Of a DNA stretch of 64,000 bases, positions 36,264 to 45,727 are shown one piece after another. A program made the position numbers and the translations under genes. The notes beneath the pieces were generated by a model. That model did not search any database. It was not told the DNA's origin and saw nothing but the letters and a program-made list of their open reading frames with translations. The first letter of the stretch is position 1, and every line of letters begins with the position of its first letter. This DNA is from Bacteriovorax sp. PP10 (GTDB lineage Bacteria > Bdellovibrionota > Bacteriovoracia > Bacteriovoracales > Bacteriovoracaceae), in NCBI RefSeq assembly GCF_035013165.1, contig NZ_JAYGJQ010000001.1, forward strand, positions 1,364,001 to 1,428,000, written 5' to 3'.

Positions 36264-37505
36264 TTAGAAGTACATTCTAAAATCAAAATCAATACGGTCA
36301 TAGCTGGCCGTATTTTTAGCATTAAGCAGACGTTGAGCTGTCACTCCAATATCAAGTGGCATATCAAATTTTTTCATCTTATAAGCTTCAACTGTAGAAA
36401 ACCCAATTCCTACTCTGACCCATTGATTACTTGAATTTGTTTCAGACTCCAGTGCTTTTTTTACATCCGGGTCAGAGACATCATAGTAATTTGTTTTACC
36501 AGTCATTCCCATCAGGTATGAGGCGTTTAAGTTCATCCAGTAAGTAGGGTTGTAAGTTGTAGTGAAAGTGGCCTCGACTTTATCACCAAGTTTTTGACTT
36601 ACAGTACGCTTGGTCTGAGCAAGAGGAAGATCAGCATCTTCAATCCAGCGGACTTCTTTTTTAGATTCGAACTGGTATGTGTAGCGGCCTTTTAAATCAA
36701 ATTGAAATGTACTATCTAAAAATGAAATCCCTGAGGCCACTTCAACGAATCCATCATACTGACCGTCACCAGTCGATACGTCTTGAAGAGAATCAGGATC
36801 ATCTGGAGATCCAGTTGGAAGAACAGCACCAGCAGCAACAGAAACCCCTTTGTCAGAGAAATCTGTTAAGCGATAAATAAATCCGATCTCAGCATCACCA
36901 AGAGCGTCTTTTTCCCATTTACCAATAGGTTTATACCCATAGTAATTTGTGACAAGAGATTGCAGTAATTCTTCGTTCGTATTTGGCAACTGAAGTGTTA
37001 AGTCTTTTACGAATTTTCCCATCGCTGTATCAGGATTAGCATTTCTTATCGTCGCCTGAACTGCTGCTAGGTTTGAAGCTTTTGTCTGACGGAACCTGAT
37101 ATCAGTCTGAATATGATAAATAGGAAGTGACCCATAAACCGTTAAACGGTCTGTAATCCCGAATCCATAACCAAAACCCTGGGCATTTACATCTGCGGCC
37201 ACATTCGCCGAGAATTCCCCTAAGGAGAAGTTAGTATAGGCCTCTGGAGAAATCGCTTTTAATTGCTCGAAATAAGTCTTAATAACCGAACTAATATCTT
37301 CCAGGCGGCTGGAAGTGAATTCCTCTCTCATATTAAGAGTTTCATTGGACCCGGAATCACTGTACTCAGACTCTATCTTAGAGACCATTACCTGCTTAAA
37401 CACGAGTGTATTAACGTGCTTAGGTAGGGTGTCGTAAGACGCCGCCAGAAGGCCTCCAATAGGAAGCATTCCCAGAGCGAGAATGGTAAGTAGTTTCGTT
37501 TTCAT
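36264..37505 (-). CDS. Probable outer-membrane beta-barrel protein
   Basis: The 413-residue protein has a signal peptide ending GGLLAAS (about residue 22). The mature part alternates beta strands with short turns (GFGYGFGITDRLTVYGSLPIY, FDLKGRYTYQFES, VRVGIGFSTVEAY) and ends in FDFRMYF, an aromatic C-terminus typical of barrels inserted by BamA. No family I can name fits with certainty; it resembles transporter-like OMPs annotated as MetA-pathway phenol-degradation proteins. It is convergent with the epimerase, 9 bases from its stop. Cargo is unknown. Confidence 0.72.
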   Translation of the reverse strand: MKTKLLTILALGMLPIGGLLAASYDTLPKHVNTLVFKQVMVSKIESEYSDSGSNETLNMREEFTSSRLEDISSVIKTYFEQLKAISPEAYTNFSLGEFSANVAADVNAQGFGYGFGITDRLTVYGSLPIYHIQTDIRFRQTKASNLAAVQATIRNANPDTAMGKFVKDLTLQLPNTNEELLQSLVTNYYGYKPIGKWEKDALGDAEIGFIYRLTDFSDKGVSVAAGAVLPTGSPDDPDSLQDVSTGDGQYDGFVEVASGISFLDSTFQFDLKGRYTYQFESKKEVRWIEDADLPLAQTKRTVSQKLGDKVEATFTTTYNPTYWMNLNASYLMGMTGKTNYYDVSDPDVKKALESETNSSNQWVRVGIGFSTVEAYKMKKFDMPLDIGVTAQRLLNAKNTASYDRIDFDFRMYF

Positions 37506-37613
37506 TAGGGTGAATTCTATCGGATTTAAAAAAAGGGTGTTAAAGATAATGTCTTTAGTGAAAAAACTACAAAGTCACCCCACAAAATTTATACACATGT
37601 TATAAATTGGGGA

Positions 37614-38303
37614 ATGAAAAAAACGCTTTCTCTGCTTCTAATTCTTGTGGCCCTAATGGGATTCACTTCTTGTGGAAAAGAGAAGCTGACTCCTCTTGTG
37701 AAGCCTATGACTGTGGACCAGCTCCGCAATGATCAACCTATTAATTTCTCATATAAAGTCGATGCTACTCAGATTGATGAGTACGCTAGAAATACAGGTA
37801 AATTCCCGGTTTTTGGAAAGCTTTTTCAAACCATTGCATTCGTTTTAGCTAATACGACGATTTCTACTAAAGGTGGAATGGAACTTGATTTAGAGGCCAT
37901 GGATGTCGATTTAAATTCGCTTAGTGAAATTGATTTTACATTCATCGATTGGATTCGCCTGGATTCATTATTGCTTCATATTGATAATGCCAAAAGAAAA
38001 GACTCCTTAGGGTTTATTGAAAAAATCGAAGTGTACGCAATCTTAGATCGCGCGCAAGAAGGCTTCCCGGTAAACGAAAATGGGATGGTAAAACTTGTGT
38101 CATTTGATAAAAAGCTAAATGACTTAGAGTGTGAAGGAAGATGCTTAAATCTCAAAATTGAGAAGCTAAATTGGAAAGAACTAATTAAAAATAATCCCAA
38201 AATCAAACTTCAGCCAAAGATTGTTATTAATTCCGTCCCAAAGAGCACGATGGCCCTAGCAGGTTCAGTAAGTTTTAGTATAAAATTCAACCTAGGTTTT
38301 TAA
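37614..38303 (+). CDS. Lipoprotein of unknown function
   Basis: The 229-residue protein has a lipobox (GFTSC, Cys20) after a short hydrophobic signal. The mature part is beta-rich with repeated VDATQID, LDLEAMDVDLNSLSEIDF-like and VYAILDRAQ segments and a final strand GSVSFSIKFNLGF. I recognise no family. A TATAAA at 37601-37606 places a transcription start on or within a base or two of the ATG, and GGGGA abuts the codon, so the message may be leaderless. It is divergent from the outer-membrane protein gene. Confidence 0.7.
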   Translation: MKKTLSLLLILVALMGFTSCGKEKLTPLVKPMTVDQLRNDQPINFSYKVDATQIDEYARNTGKFPVFGKLFQTIAFVLANTTISTKGGMELDLEAMDVDLNSLSEIDFTFIDWIRLDSLLLHIDNAKRKDSLGFIEKIEVYAILDRAQEGFPVNENGMVKLVSFDKKLNDLECEGRCLNLKIEKLNWKELIKNNPKIKLQPKIVINSVPKSTMALAGSVSFSIKFNLGF

Positions 38304-38330
38304 ACTAAAATTCTTGTCAGGACTTCTCTC

Positions 38331-39467
38331 ATGCGCCTTGGTTTCGATGGAAAAAGAGCTACCCAAAATTTTCGCGGTTTAGGAAATTATTCAAGAGGAT
38401 TAATCGAAGGTTTACTTGATTACTCTCAGGAAGAAATTTTTCTTTATACTCCTTCTGTTGCTGATGAAAGAGCGCAGCGCTGGTTAAAAGAGCACGCGAG
38501 CCCTCGTCTTAATATCCGCGAACCTCAAAGTTTACTTGCTCAAAAGATCCCTTCATTATGGAGATCTTTTTCAATGGTTACTGATCTTAAAAAAGACAAC
38601 CTGGATTTGTACCACGGACTCTCGCATGAGATTCCAGTTGGGCTTGATGGAGCAAAATTTAAATCGGTGGTGACGATTCACGATTTGATTTTTCTAAGAT
38701 ACCCGGAGTTCTTTCCACTTATTGACCGTATTACTTATAAAAAGAAATTCAGCTACGCCGGTAAAAATGCAGATATGGTTATTGCGATCTGTGAGCAGAC
38801 AAAAAGAGACTTGATTGAGTTCTTAGGTGTTGATGAAAAGAAGATTGTTGTTCACTACCAAAGTTGTGATCCGGTTTTTTATGAAATGAGAGACTTCTCA
38901 GAGCAAAAAGCACTCATGGCCAAATACAGTTTTGATCGCCCGTTTATTTTAAATGTAGGTGCATTCGAAGAAAGAAAAAATCAACTTGCTCTGATTGAAG
39001 CTTATGCAAAAATCACCAATCAGGTAGAGCAGGATTTAGTTCTCATCGGAAACGGAAAAAAATATTTAGAAAGCTGCAAGAAGAAAGCAGAGGATTTAGG
39101 ACTCGCAAATCGTATCCATTTTCTTTCAAACATTCCTTTTAATGAGCTGCCTGTTTTTTATCAAACAGCAGATCTCTTTTGTTTTCCTTCACACTTTGAA
39201 GGCTTCGGTCTTCCTATTGTTGAGGCCCTCTTTTCTAAAACTCCTGTCATCACAAGTTTTGGTTCATGCTTTCCGGAGAGTGCTGGCCCAGATTCTGTGT
39301 ATATTGATCCACTATCAGTGCAGGATATCTCTGACAAAATGCTTAAAGTATTAAACGACGTAAGTTTGCAAGAAAACATGATTGCTAGGGGATTTGAGTT
39401 CGTTCAGCAATTTCATAGACAGAATGTGAACGCAAAACTTCTTGAGTGTTACGCTAAGCTATTCTAA
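38331..39467 (+). CDS. Glycosyltransferase family 4
   Basis: The 378-residue enzyme has the GT4 double Rossmann fold: the acceptor-side start MRLGFDGKRATQNFRGLGNYSRGL, the middle switch LNVGAFEERKNQLALIEAY, and the nucleotide-sugar motif FCFPSHFEGFGLPIVEALFSKTPVI with the E-x7-E pair. It transfers a sugar from a nucleotide donor to a glycan or lipid at the inner membrane. AGGA lies 8 bases before the start. It follows the lipoprotein gene by 27 bases. The acceptor (LPS, capsule or flagellin) cannot be told; the flagellin gene is next, 98 bases away. Confidence 0.88.
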   Translation: MRLGFDGKRATQNFRGLGNYSRGLIEGLLDYSQEEIFLYTPSVADERAQRWLKEHASPRLNIREPQSLLAQKIPSLWRSFSMVTDLKKDNLDLYHGLSHEIPVGLDGAKFKSVVTIHDLIFLRYPEFFPLIDRITYKKKFSYAGKNADMVIAICEQTKRDLIEFLGVDEKKIVVHYQSCDPVFYEMRDFSEQKALMAKYSFDRPFILNVGAFEERKNQLALIEAYAKITNQVEQDLVLIGNGKKYLESCKKKAEDLGLANRIHFLSNIPFNELPVFYQTADLFCFPSHFEGFGLPIVEALFSKTPVITSFGSCFPESAGPDSVYIDPLSVQDISDKMLKVLNDVSLQENMIARGFEFVQQFHRQNVNAKLLECYAKLF

Positions 39468-39482
39468 AAAAGGGCAAAAAAT

Positions 39483-39509
39483 TCAGGTATAAGAAAATAC
39501 TGCCGATAA
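39483..39509 (+). promoter_or_regulatory. Probable sigma-28 (FliA) promoter of flagellin
   Basis: GCCGATAA at 39502-39509 is identical to the sigma-28 -10 consensus. With 11 bases spacing, the -35 place (39483-39490) reads TCAGGTAT, five of eight positions matching TAAAGTTT. The flagellin ATG lies 56 bases downstream. A small GTTTCA/TGAAAC hairpin forms in the leader. Confidence 0.75.
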
Positions 39510-39565
39510 GTCCTTGAGGTTTCATGGTTGAAACTTTAAATGTGTTCTTCAAGGATGATCTAGTA

Positions 39566-40393
39566 ATGCGAGTCTCAACGAATTTAAATTCGATGACGGC
39601 ACAAAGGTATGTTCAACAGCATACTGAAGAGCTGGCCACAGAAGATATGAAATTATCTTCAGGGGATCGTATTGTTAGGTCTGCAGTTGATCCCGCAGGT
39701 CTTGCGATTTCAGAAACAATGCGAGCAAAAATTCGCAGTAACTATCAAGCAGAAAGAAACTCAAACGATTCAATTTCTCTACTACAAGTTGCAGAAGGCT
39801 CACTGGGAGTTATGCAAGGAATGGGTTCTCGTTTACGTGAACTTGCTATGCAAGCGGCCAACGATACGTTGGGAAGTGCTGAGAGAAGTGTAATGGATGC
39901 TGAATTTCAGCAACTAAAAAATGAAGTAGAACGTATCACAGCTTCAACAAGCTTTAATGGTAATAACATCATTAAGGGAAAAGAAAGTGTCTACGATCTT
40001 CAGGTTGGAATCAATGGTCTGGCAAGCGATGATAGAATCCGTTATGACATGAGTAAGATTCTGGACTCGAGCACTAACTTTGGTATCAAGCATGTTAATT
40101 TAAGAACAAAAGAAGGGGCACAGAGTTCACTTTCGTCAATTGATAAGATGATGTCGGATATCGGATCTTCAAGAGCGCAATTAGGAAGTATGAGTAACAG
40201 AATCGGATCTGTTATGAATAACCTTTTAGTATCTCGTGAAAATATCTCAGACAGTAATTCAAAAATCCGCGATACAGATGTTGCTAAAGAAGTGGCGAAT
40301 AAGATGAAAGGTCAGATTGCCCAAGCTGCAAGTTTAGCGATGTTAAAAAATTCTAATGAACAACCAAACATTATTCTAAAACTTGTAAGTTAA
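39566..40393 (+). CDS. fliC: Flagellin (short form)
   Basis: I choose ATG 39566 (MRVSTNLNSMTAQ), the usual flagellin opening, with AAGGA 10 bases upstream; an ATG at 39524 only adds a non-flagellin leader. The 275-residue protein has only the conserved D0/D1 parts: an N-terminal LSSGDRIVRSAVDPAGLAISETMRAKI coiled-coil and a C-terminal DVAKEVANKMKGQIAQAASLAMLKNSN...ILKLVS, joined by a short region with no D2/D3 domain. It polymerises into the flagellar filament after export by the flagellar type III system. A sigma-28 promoter lies upstream. Bdellovibrio carries several such flagellins; this one may be one of a set. Confidence 0.95.
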   Translation: MRVSTNLNSMTAQRYVQQHTEELATEDMKLSSGDRIVRSAVDPAGLAISETMRAKIRSNYQAERNSNDSISLLQVAEGSLGVMQGMGSRLRELAMQAANDTLGSAERSVMDAEFQQLKNEVERITASTSFNGNNIIKGKESVYDLQVGINGLASDDRIRYDMSKILDSSTNFGIKHVNLRTKEGAQSSLSSIDKMMSDIGSSRAQLGSMSNRIGSVMNNLLVSRENISDSNSKIRDTDVAKEVANKMKGQIAQAASLAMLKNSNEQPNIILKLVS

Positions 40394-41746
40394 TTATTTT
40401 TTATTTGGAAATAGGATTGTAAAAGTTGTCCCTTTGGAGAACTTGCTGCTTACCTTGATTTTACCGTCATGCTTTTGCACGATATGTTTAACGATTGATA
40501 AACCAAGTCCGGTTCCGGCCACTTCACTGGAGCGTGAAGCATCGACTCTGAAGAATCTCTCAAAAATTCTATGAAGTTGATCTTCAGGAATTCCCATCCC
40601 ATCATCAGTGATTTCCAGCATCGAGTTTTCACCCACGATAGAAGTCGTAATACTGACGTTTCCAAGGGCCCCGAGGTACTTGTAGGCATTATCTATAAGA
40701 TTAATCATAACCTGCTCAAAGAGGTTATAGTCCACGTATAAAATAGGAGCTCTGAAGTCGTAAGTGAATCGAATCGACTTCAGCGGATAATTAATTTTTA
40801 GCTCTTCTGCAAGACCTTCAATGATAGGTTCAATATGAATTTCTTCTTTAAATAAATCTTTTCTCTTTTCAACTGAAGTCAGTCTTAGAAGATCGTTAAA
40901 AAGACTTAGAAGACGTCTGGAGTTATTATCCAGCTTTTCAAAGATCGGTTTGTATTCAGCGTCGAACTCTTTATTTTTTTCCAACAATATCTTTAGTGTC
41001 TGAGTCTGGCCATTTAAAATGGTAAGAGGAGTCCTGACTTCATGAGAGAAATTGGCGACAAAGTCTTCGCGCATTTGATCGGCCAGTTTTCTTTCTGTCA
41101 CATCGTGCATAACACAGAGATAATTCTGAATCGTTTTAAGAGGGAAAACTTTAATCTCAAAATACTTCTTAAAGGAATCCTGAATCGGGTTGAAGCTAAA
41201 CTCATCTAGCTTTTGCACTTCATCTGTCGAAATAGATTTTTTAATAAAATCATGAAACTCATGGTTGCGGGTCACTTCTAAAAGAGAACTCTTTTTAGAA
41301 TGGTCAGGAATATTAAATAATAAATCGAAAGTCTGGTTAGAGTATAAAATGATCTGGTCTTGGCCAAAAATGCAAACGGGATCGTGAAGAGAGTCTAAAA
41401 GGATTTTGTACTTTAGATTCTCAATTTCATACTCAGACTGAATTAACTGGTGATGGACATCGCGCTTTGAGAGCGTGTCTTCGATCACTGACCAGCTTAA
41501 GTCTTCAGGTAATGTGGTTGATTCAAGTTTTTTCAGCAGTCCTTTAGTGGGAAGAGCAAAAAACTTCAAGAAGAGCAGGTTGAAGACAATAAAGATAAAC
41601 CATGTCAGGAGATAGAAACTCCAGAACGTCGCCCCCACATTGTGGAGGCCGAAAGACTTCTTGAAAAAGTTGTAAACGAAAGCGCCTAGCGCGAATAAAA
41701 AGAAGGCCTGGAAAAAGAGAATCTTTTTATAACGAATCTCAATCAT
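40394..41746 (-). CDS. phoR: Phosphate-sensor histidine kinase PhoR
   Basis: I place the start at ATG 41746, 8 bases inside the end of phoB. The 450-residue protein has two N-terminal transmembrane helices (IRYKKILFFQAFFLFALG and TFWSFYLLTWFIFIVFNLLF), a PAS domain (about 115-215), the H-box FVANFSHEVRTPLTILNG with phospho-acceptor His235, and a complete ATPase domain (N-box MINLIDNAYKY, DDGMGI, GTGLGLSIVKHI). It phosphorylates PhoB when phosphate is low, working with PstSCAB and PhoU. It is the last gene of the pst-pho unit. Unlike the PAS kinase at 7159, all boxes are intact. Confidence 0.93.
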   Translation of the reverse strand: MIEIRYKKILFFQAFFLFALGAFVYNFFKKSFGLHNVGATFWSFYLLTWFIFIVFNLLFLKFFALPTKGLLKKLESTTLPEDLSWSVIEDTLSKRDVHHQLIQSEYEIENLKYKILLDSLHDPVCIFGQDQIILYSNQTFDLLFNIPDHSKKSSLLEVTRNHEFHDFIKKSISTDEVQKLDEFSFNPIQDSFKKYFEIKVFPLKTIQNYLCVMHDVTERKLADQMREDFVANFSHEVRTPLTILNGQTQTLKILLEKNKEFDAEYKPIFEKLDNNSRRLLSLFNDLLRLTSVEKRKDLFKEEIHIEPIIEGLAEELKINYPLKSIRFTYDFRAPILYVDYNLFEQVMINLIDNAYKYLGALGNVSITTSIVGENSMLEITDDGMGIPEDQLHRIFERFFRVDASRSSEVAGTGLGLSIVKHIVQKHDGKIKVSSKFSKGTTFTILFPNKK

Positions 41747-42455
41747 GGCCAACGACACGGTAACCAATCCCTCTGATCGTTTCAATAATGGCAGAGTAGT
41801 CACCTAATTTTTTTCTAAGGCCGAAGATATGAGTGTCAATCGTTCTGTCTGTGACATGAACAGGGCCATCCTGGATGTATTCTACCAGTTGGTTTCTTGT
41901 TAAGACTTTCCCTGGAGAAAGCATGAAACAACAAAGGATTTTGTACTCAGATAAAGTTAATTCTAAAAGTTGTCCTTCAATCCAAACTTTACATTGATCT
42001 AAATCAACAACCAATTCTTTGTGGCGGAGAATGTTTTTATTTTCCGGTGTGCGGTTGCTGACTTCTCTACGGCGAAGAAGTGATCTTACTCGCGCTAGCA
42101 GAATCGCCAGGTCAAATGGCTTCGTCATGTAATCGTCAGCACCGGCATCAAGACCCTCAACGATTTGTTCAGGAGTACTAAGTGCCGTCAGCATTAAGAT
42201 CGGAGTTGTTTTCGTTGGATTAAAAAGACGAATGAACTTGCAGATCTCCATTCCGTTAACCGAAGGAAGCATGCGATCCAGGATAAAGAGGTGAGTGTTT
42301 GCAGCTTCTTTTCCATCGTTACTTTGAATATAATCCAAAGCTTTTTTACCATCGCCAAAAGTCAGGATGTTGTGACCCAGGACTTTTAGTTGAGACAGAA
42401 TCAGCTCGCTGATTTCCTGTTCATCTTCAACAACGATAATATTAGCGTTTTCCAT
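41739..42455 (-). CDS. phoB: Phosphate response regulator PhoB
   Basis: The 238-residue OmpR-class regulator has a receiver with the acidic pair in VVEDEQE, phospho-Asp60 in LFILDRMLPS and Lys in DDYMTKPFD, then a winged helix (about 140-236) with VLTRNQLVEYIQDGPVHVTDRTIDTHI and GIGYRVV. It activates the phosphate regulon by binding Pho boxes; a candidate box lies before pstC. Its 3' end overlaps phoR by 8 bases, and phoU ends 1 base upstream of it. Confidence 0.94.
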   Translation of the reverse strand: MENANIIVVEDEQEISELILSQLKVLGHNILTFGDGKKALDYIQSNDGKEAANTHLFILDRMLPSVNGMEICKFIRLFNPTKTTPILMLTALSTPEQIVEGLDAGADDYMTKPFDLAILLARVRSLLRRREVSNRTPENKNILRHKELVVDLDQCKVWIEGQLLELTLSEYKILCCFMLSPGKVLTRNQLVEYIQDGPVHVTDRTIDTHIFGLRKKLGDYSAIIETIRGIGYRVVGHD

Positions 42456-42456
42456 A

Positions 42457-43095
42457 TTAAGAATCCTTTTTTCCAGTTTTGTATTCAGGGTTGTGACGGA
42501 TGTCTGATCCTGACTCTAAAAAGATAACGTCTTCGGCGATGTTTTTAGCATGGTCACCGATGCGCTCTAAGTTTTTAGAAATTTTGATGATACTGTAGCC
42601 TTCATCAAAACTGATTTCATTATTTTTAATCTGGTTGATGTAGTCTCTTACGATATCGCGGTTCATAGCATTGATTTCCTGGTCGTGATGAATAACATCG
42701 GTTGCCAGTTTCGTATTGCTTCTCACGAATGAATCAAGAGCATTTTTTACCATCAGGTTTACTTCAAGGGCCATATTCTTCAATAGAAGAATTTCACGGT
42801 TGATAGTCACCTGGTGTCTTTTGATTTTTACGGCCTGGTCTCCCATGCGTTCTAAATCAGCATTGATTTTCATAACAGCGATTGCCGTTCTTAAGTCTTT
42901 TGCTGTAGGGCCTTTAAGCGCTATATATTTAAAACAAGCATCATCAATCAGGATGTGAAACTCATTAATCTTTTTTTCTAAAACGAAGACGTCTTCCATC
43001 GTTTTTTCTACGTTGAGCGAACTCGATAGAGAGGCTTCAACCAGACTGGCCATTTTTAAAACGTGATCGCGAAGATCTCTTGCACAAATATCCAT
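42457..43095 (-). CDS. phoU: Phosphate signalling protein PhoU
   Basis: The 212-residue helical protein has two copies of the three-helix PhoU bundle, with LKGPTAKDLRTAIAVMKINADLERMGDQAVKI and KISKNLERIGDHAKNIAEDVIF, the E(R)xGD metal-binding motif in each. It links the Pst transporter to PhoR and keeps the regulon off when phosphate is sufficient. It lies between pstB (17 bases upstream) and phoB (1 base downstream), the usual place. Confidence 0.95.
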   Translation of the reverse strand: MDICARDLRDHVLKMASLVEASLSSSLNVEKTMEDVFVLEKKINEFHILIDDACFKYIALKGPTAKDLRTAIAVMKINADLERMGDQAVKIKRHQVTINREILLLKNMALEVNLMVKNALDSFVRSNTKLATDVIHHDQEINAMNRDIVRDYINQIKNNEISFDEGYSIIKISKNLERIGDHAKNIAEDVIFLESGSDIRHNPEYKTGKKDS

Positions 43096-43112
43096 AATAA
43101 TTTTTCCTAGAT

Positions 43113-43889
43113 TTAACCGAAACGCCCTGAGATATAATCCTCAGTTTGTTTTTCTTTTGGGTTCGTAAATATATCCGAACTCAGACCATGCTCTATCATG
43201 TTCCCATAAACGAAAAAGGAAGTGAAATCAGAAATACGGGCCGCTTGTTGCATGTTATGAGTCACGATAATAACCGTGTATTCTTTTTTGATTTCGTTCA
43301 TCAGCTCTTCAATCTTTGCTGTAGCTATCGGATCAAGTGCTGAGGTAGGCTCATCCATCAGGAGAACCGGAGGATTAACCGCTAGAGCGCGCGCAATGCA
43401 AAGGCGTTGCTGCTGACCACCTGAAAGAGATGTCCCCATTGAGTTTAGTTTATCCTTAACTTCTTCCCATAGAGCAGCTTTTTTTAAACAAACTTCCGCT
43501 GCCTCAAGCAAAGTCGATCTTTTTGAGATCCCCTGAAGTCTTAGACCGATGACGACATTATCTAAAATTGTCATTGAAGGAAATGGGTTGGGCTTTTGGA
43601 AAACCATCCCGATTCTTCTTCTAACGTCTACAACGTCGACTTTTTTATCGTAAATATTTTTCCCTTCAAGCAGAACTTCTCCTGCTGTGCGGGCCCCTTC
43701 AATTTCTTCGTGAATGCGGTTTAAGCATCTCAGGTAAGTCGATTTCCCACAACCTGAAGGACCAATGATAGCATTGATAGTCTTCTCGCGGTAATCAACG
43801 GTAATCCCTTTTACAGCTTGAAAGTCGCCAAACCATGCTTCTAGTTTTTTAGCTTCAAGAATAACTTTGGCGTCACTGAAATTCGACAT
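43113..43889 (-). CDS. pstB: Phosphate ABC transporter ATP-binding protein PstB
   Basis: The 258-residue ATPase has Walker [10 protein letters not shown] (residues 43-51), the Q-loop [11 protein letters not shown] that identifies PstB, the signature [15 protein letters not shown], Walker [13 protein letters not shown] and the switch His in [10 protein letters not shown]. It powers phosphate uptake with PstA and PstC at the inner membrane. Its start lies 2 bases after the pstA stop. Confidence 0.97.
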   Translation of the reverse strand: MSNFSDAKVILEAKKLEAWFGDFQAVKGITVDYREKTINAIIGPSGCGKSTYLRCLNRIHEEIEGARTAGEVLLEGKNIYDKKVDVVDVRRRIGMVFQKPNPFPSMTILDNVVIGLRLQGISKRSTLLEAAEVCLKKAALWEEVKDKLNSMGTSLSGGQQQRLCIARALAVNPPVLLMDEPTSALDPIATAKIEELMNEIKKEYTVIIVTHNMQQAARISDFTSFFVYGNMIEHGLSSDIFTNPKEKQTEDYISGRFG

Positions 43890-43891
43890 TG

Positions 43892-44740
43892 TTAAATCCC
43901 TTTCTTATCTTTAATTTTTGTCAGAATAAATCTGGCAAATAAATTCATTGTTAAAATGAGAACCATCAGGACAAAAGCACCGGCCCAGGCCTGGCGTTGC
44001 CAGTCTTTATAAGGCGAGATCGCGTAAGTATAAATCTGTACAGGAAGCGAGGCCATAGGCTCGTTTAATGAATAGCTGTAGTACATATTTCCGAATGCGG
44101 TAAATAATAGAGGAGCAGTTTCACCGGCCGCACGAGAGATCGCTAGAATCATCCCGGTTAAAAGATTTGAAATCGATCCCTTCAAGATAATGAACAAAAT
44201 AACTTTCCAACGTGGAAGACCAAGGGCAAGGCCCGCTTCACGGATATGGTCTGGTACCAGTTTTAAAATTTCTTCTGATGTTTTAATGATAATTGGAAGC
44301 ATGATGATACTTAAAGCGATACCACCGGCAAGAGCAGAGAAGCTCTTTAAGGGAACAACAACTGTTAAGTAAGCAAAGATCCCGATAACAATCGAAGGAA
44401 TCCCGCTCATTAAGTCCACAGTCATCTTAAGTGTTTTAGAAAGTTTACTTTTACGAAACTCAGATAAATAAACCCCGCACGTCACCCCAATAGGAATAGC
44501 AATCGCGGCCCCTAAAAGAACAATGTAGATTGTTCCCAGGATCGCATGCCTCATCCCACCACCAGTTTCACCAACCGGTTTAGGAAGCTCAGTAAAGAAG
44601 CTCAAACTAAGTGAGCTTGCTCCTTGTACTAAAACGAACTGAATAATCATGAACAGCGGAATTAAAACAGCAAGAGCACTCGCAAGTGTTAATAGCAAAA
44701 AGAGTGTGTTCTTGAATTTTCGATACAGTCTATAATTCAT
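43892..44740 (-). CDS. pstA: Phosphate ABC transporter permease PstA
   Basis: The 282-residue permease has an N-terminal transmembrane helix and five or more further helices. The PstA signatures are [41 protein letters not shown] and the EAA loop [21 protein letters not shown] that contacts PstB, followed by [16 protein letters not shown]. Together with PstC it forms the phosphate channel. It begins 4 bases after the pstC stop and runs into pstB with 2 bases between. Confidence 0.96.
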   Translation of the reverse strand: MNYRLYRKFKNTLFLLLTLASALAVLIPLFMIIQFVLVQGASSLSLSFFTELPKPVGETGGGMRHAILGTIYIVLLGAAIAIPIGVTCGVYLSEFRKSKLSKTLKMTVDLMSGIPSIVIGIFAYLTVVVPLKSFSALAGGIALSIIMLPIIIKTSEEILKLVPDHIREAGLALGLPRWKVILFIILKGSISNLLTGMILAISRAAGETAPLLFTAFGNMYYSYSLNEPMASLPVQIYTYAISPYKDWQRQAWAGAFVLMVLILTMNLFARFILTKIKDKKGI

Positions 44741-44744
44741 TCAA

Positions 44745-45659
44745 TCACCCTTTTGAAAAACTTTTTACTATCGTTCTAGCAAAAAGATTTGAAAGGAAAG
44801 TTATTAAGAAGAGAAGTAGTGCTAAGTAACATAGTGATGAAACATGCAGTGGCGTATTGGCATCAGCATATTCATTGGCCATGACTGAGGCCATGGTTGC
44901 TGCCGGAGAAAAGAGCGATTTGGAAATAATCGGTGAGTTACCAATCAACATGGTCACGGCCATGGTTTCACCAAGTGCCCGTCCCAATCCTAAAACAACT
45001 GCAGAAGTGATTCCTGAAATTGAAGGTGAGAGAACAGCGAGTTTAATCATTTCATATTTTGTAGAGCCAAGTGCATACGAAGCTTCTTTCTGGTGAGCAG
45101 GAATAAGCTCAAAGATTGATCTACAAATTGAAGAGATGGTTGGGACAATCATGATGGATAAAATAAGTGCCGCAGTTAAAATCCCGATCCCGAAACTTGG
45201 CCCCTGAAAAATCGGAAGAAATCCAAAGTGGAGTTTTAAAAAAGGAGCAAGGGTGCTTTTAACAAAAGGAGCGAGATAGAAAATACCCCAAAGACCAAAG
45301 ATAATACTCGGGATGGCCGCAACCATTTCAATTAATAAAGCAACGATTCTTGAAAATGATTTAGGAAGGTATTCAGTAATAAAAAGTGCGATCATTACAC
45401 TCACTGGTGTAGCGATAAGAAGTGCTGTCAGTGAAGTGGCCAATGTTCCAAAAATAAATGGGAGAGCACCATAGCGATCTTCAACAGGGTTCCATTCAGT
45501 TCCAAAAAGGAAACGAATTCCGTTGCTGCTAATTGCCGGCCATGCCGCTTTTATTAAAATATAAATGATCCCTAATAATAGAGCGATCACTACCAAAGAG
45601 ATGGTTCTTAGCACGTAGAATAATAGGGCATCTTGCGTCTTAGATTTCAATTTAAACAT
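44745..45659 (-). CDS. pstC: Phosphate ABC transporter permease PstC
   Basis: The 304-residue permease has six hydrophobic helices, the segment AAIPSIIFGLWGIFYLAPF, the EAA loop KEASYALGSTKYEMIKLAVL and LGRALGETMAVTMLIGN. I start it at ATG 45659 because the candidate promoter's -10 is at 45687-45692, just before the longer frame's TTG (45686), so that TTG would lie upstream of the transcription start. No clear ribosome site precedes either. No pstS (periplasmic phosphate-binding protein) precedes it: the upstream gene is unrelated and ends in its own terminator. Confidence 0.9.
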   Translation of the reverse strand: MFKLKSKTQDALLFYVLRTISLVVIALLLGIIYILIKAAWPAISSNGIRFLFGTEWNPVEDRYGALPFIFGTLATSLTALLIATPVSVMIALFITEYLPKSFSRIVALLIEMVAAIPSIIFGLWGIFYLAPFVKSTLAPFLKLHFGFLPIFQGPSFGIGILTAALILSIMIVPTISSICRSIFELIPAHQKEASYALGSTKYEMIKLAVLSPSISGITSAVVLGLGRALGETMAVTMLIGNSPIISKSLFSPAATMASVMANEYADANTPLHVSSLCYLALLLFLITFLSNLFARTIVKSFSKG

Positions 45660-45686
45660 AGGTTTATAATCGACAATTTTGGTCAA

Positions 45687-45719
45687 AATATAAAGGTCTG
45701 AATGTTAGGATTCTGTTAA
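45687..45719 (-). promoter_or_regulatory. Candidate Pho box and promoter of pstCAB-phoU-phoBR
   Basis: On the minus strand, TTAACA and CTAACA occur 11 bases apart (45719-45714 and 45708-45703), the spacing of PhoB/PhoP box repeats. A TATATT -10-like hexamer follows 10 bases further (45692-45687), with no -35, as in activator-dependent Pho promoters. It lies between the terminator of the preceding gene and pstC. Confidence 0.6.
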
Positions 45720-45727
45720 GAAAGGAG

